Assembly (NCBI GenBank): GCA_018065295.1
Contig: JAGHTQ010000014.1
Coordinates: forward strand, 1 to 5,950
DNA from: Candidatus Colimonas fimequi
GTDB lineage: Bacteria; Bacillota; Clostridia; Peptostreptococcales; Anaerovoracaceae
Direction of reading: 5' to 3'
DNA: 5,950 bases
Position numbers and translations under genes: made by a program. The notes beneath the pieces were generated by a model. It was not told where the DNA came from, made no database searches, and saw only the letters and a list, made by a program, of their open reading frames with translations. Below, piece after piece: positions 5,212-5,950 of this stretch. Every line of letters begins with the position of its first letter. Position 1 is the stretch's first letter.

Positions 5212-5943
5212 TTATTCAGCGTCTTCTACTGCTTCTACAGCTTCGCCTTCGTCAAAGCTTTCGCCCTGGTTAGCTTCGAGAACTGCATCTGCCATTGTGC
5301 CAGCGATCAGCTTAACGGCTCTGATAGCGTCGTCGTTTGCTGGGATGATGTAGTCAACGTCATCTGGGTCACAGTTAGTATCAACGATACCGATTACTGG
5401 GATACCGAGGATTCTAGCTTCCTTAACAGCGATCTTTTCCTTCTTAGGGTCTACGATGAAGATTGCGCCAGGCATTCCCTTCATGTCCTTGATGCCGCCG
5501 AGGAACTTCTCTAACTTCTCGAGTTCGTTTCTAAGACCGATTACTTCCTTCTTGCTCAGCTTTTCGAAAGTGCCGTCTTCTTCCATAGTCTTAATATCGT
5601 TCAGTCTCTTGATTCTGCCTGAGATAGTCTTGTAGTTAGTCAGCATGCCGCCCAGCCATCTCTGGTTTACGAAGTACTGTCCGCATCTGAGAGCCTCGTC
5701 TCTGATTGCAGCCTGAGCCTGCTTCTTAGTACCAACGAACAGGATTGGCTTGCCTGTTGCTGCAACTTCCTTCATGAAGTTGTAAGCTTCGTCAACCTTC
5801 TTAACTGTCTTCTGCAGGTCGATGATGTAGATTCCGTTTCTCTCTGTGAAGATGTATGGAGCCATCTTAGGGTTCCATCTTCTAGTCTGATGTCCGAAGT
5901 GTACACCTGCTTCAAGTAACTGTTTCATTGAAATTACTGCCAT
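5212..5943 (-). CDS. rpsB: 30S ribosomal protein S2
   Basis: Protein of the small ribosomal subunit that binds between head and body, near S1 in organisms that have it. The 243 residues match the usual length (E. coli 241). Family signatures are MKQLLEAGVHFGHQTRRWNP (6-25), GIYIIDLQKT (37-46), ILFVGTKKQAQ (67-77), FVNQRWLGGMLTN (91-103), the helical hairpin region (about 105-155) and IPVIGIVDTNCDPDDVDY (181-198). The tail after 225 is acidic, as in many Firmicutes. The ATG at 5943 agrees with the conserved N-terminus MAVISMKQLLEAG. Only 7 bases upstream are in the window, so its ribosome binding site and promoter are not visible. It is 47 bases from tsf with no terminator between, the conserved rpsB-tsf operon. 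Confidence 0.98.
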   Translation of the reverse strand: MAVISMKQLLEAGVHFGHQTRRWNPKMAPYIFTERNGIYIIDLQKTVKKVDEAYNFMKEVAATGKPILFVGTKKQAQAAIRDEALRCGQYFVNQRWLGGMLTNYKTISGRIKRLNDIKTMEEDGTFEKLSKKEVIGLRNELEKLEKFLGGIKDMKGMPGAIFIVDPKKEKIAVKEARILGIPVIGIVDTNCDPDDVDYIIPANDDAIRAVKLIAGTMADAVLEANQGESFDEGEAVEAVEDAE

Positions 5944-5950
5944 TTTGTTT

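Noticed and set aside
1..5950. CRISPR array, tRNA, rRNA or insertion sequence
   Set aside because: No regularly spaced direct repeats, no tRNA-like cloverleaf and no transposase coding sequence were seen.

Overview
The window looks like part of a chromosome from an anaerobic Firmicute, probably class Clostridia. The reasons are strong AGGAGG ribosome binding sites at well-defined intervals, sigma-A type promoters, hairpin-plus-T-tract terminators, a clostridial-style acyl-CoA dehydrogenase N-terminus, and S2 and EF-Ts proteins of bacterial Firmicute character. A finer taxonomic placement (for example a family XIII/Anaerovoracaceae or Lachnospiraceae relative) would be a guess. All eight genes read on the minus strand, so transcription runs from high to low coordinates.

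Right side, 5943 down to 4007: the translation genes rpsB (ribosomal protein S2) and tsf (elongation factor Ts), 47 bases apart and closed by a strong intrinsic terminator (4007-4038). No pyrH or frr follows. EF-Ts is unusually long (367 residues) because of an apparent extra segment of about 75-80 residues before the C-terminal motif.

Middle, 4006 down to 353: a compact five-gene operon. A TATAAT promoter (3976-4005) sits just after the tsf terminator. Its predicted transcription start falls at the edge of a perfect 20-bp inverted repeat (3923-3972), each arm of which is itself a small palindrome (GGGGTC-N-GACCCC). The genes follow with overlaps or minimal gaps: a DprA/Smf-like Rossmann (SLOG superfamily) protein without the usual accessory domains, a 97-residue three-helix membrane protein of unknown function, a WYL-domain transcriptional regulator, an EamA/DMT-type ten-helix transporter, and a DUF523/TudS-type iron-sulfur protein with three conserved cysteines. 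After a 160-base GC-rich 3' stretch the operon ends at an intrinsic terminator (353-384).

Left side, 291 down to 1: a perfect-consensus promoter (TTGACA, 17 bp, TATAAT) drives the start of an acyl-CoA dehydrogenase gene, of which the first 69 codons are in the window.

The translation and acyl-CoA genes are ordinary. The part that deserves attention is the five-gene operon. Its first three products (nucleotide-binding-fold protein, small membrane protein, WYL regulator) resemble in architecture the nucleotide-centred conflict or signalling modules described for SLOG proteins. The last two (transporter plus TudS-like desulfurase) suggest handling of a small molecule, possibly a modified nucleobase. 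This reading is inference; no component of the operon has a proven role from sequence alone.
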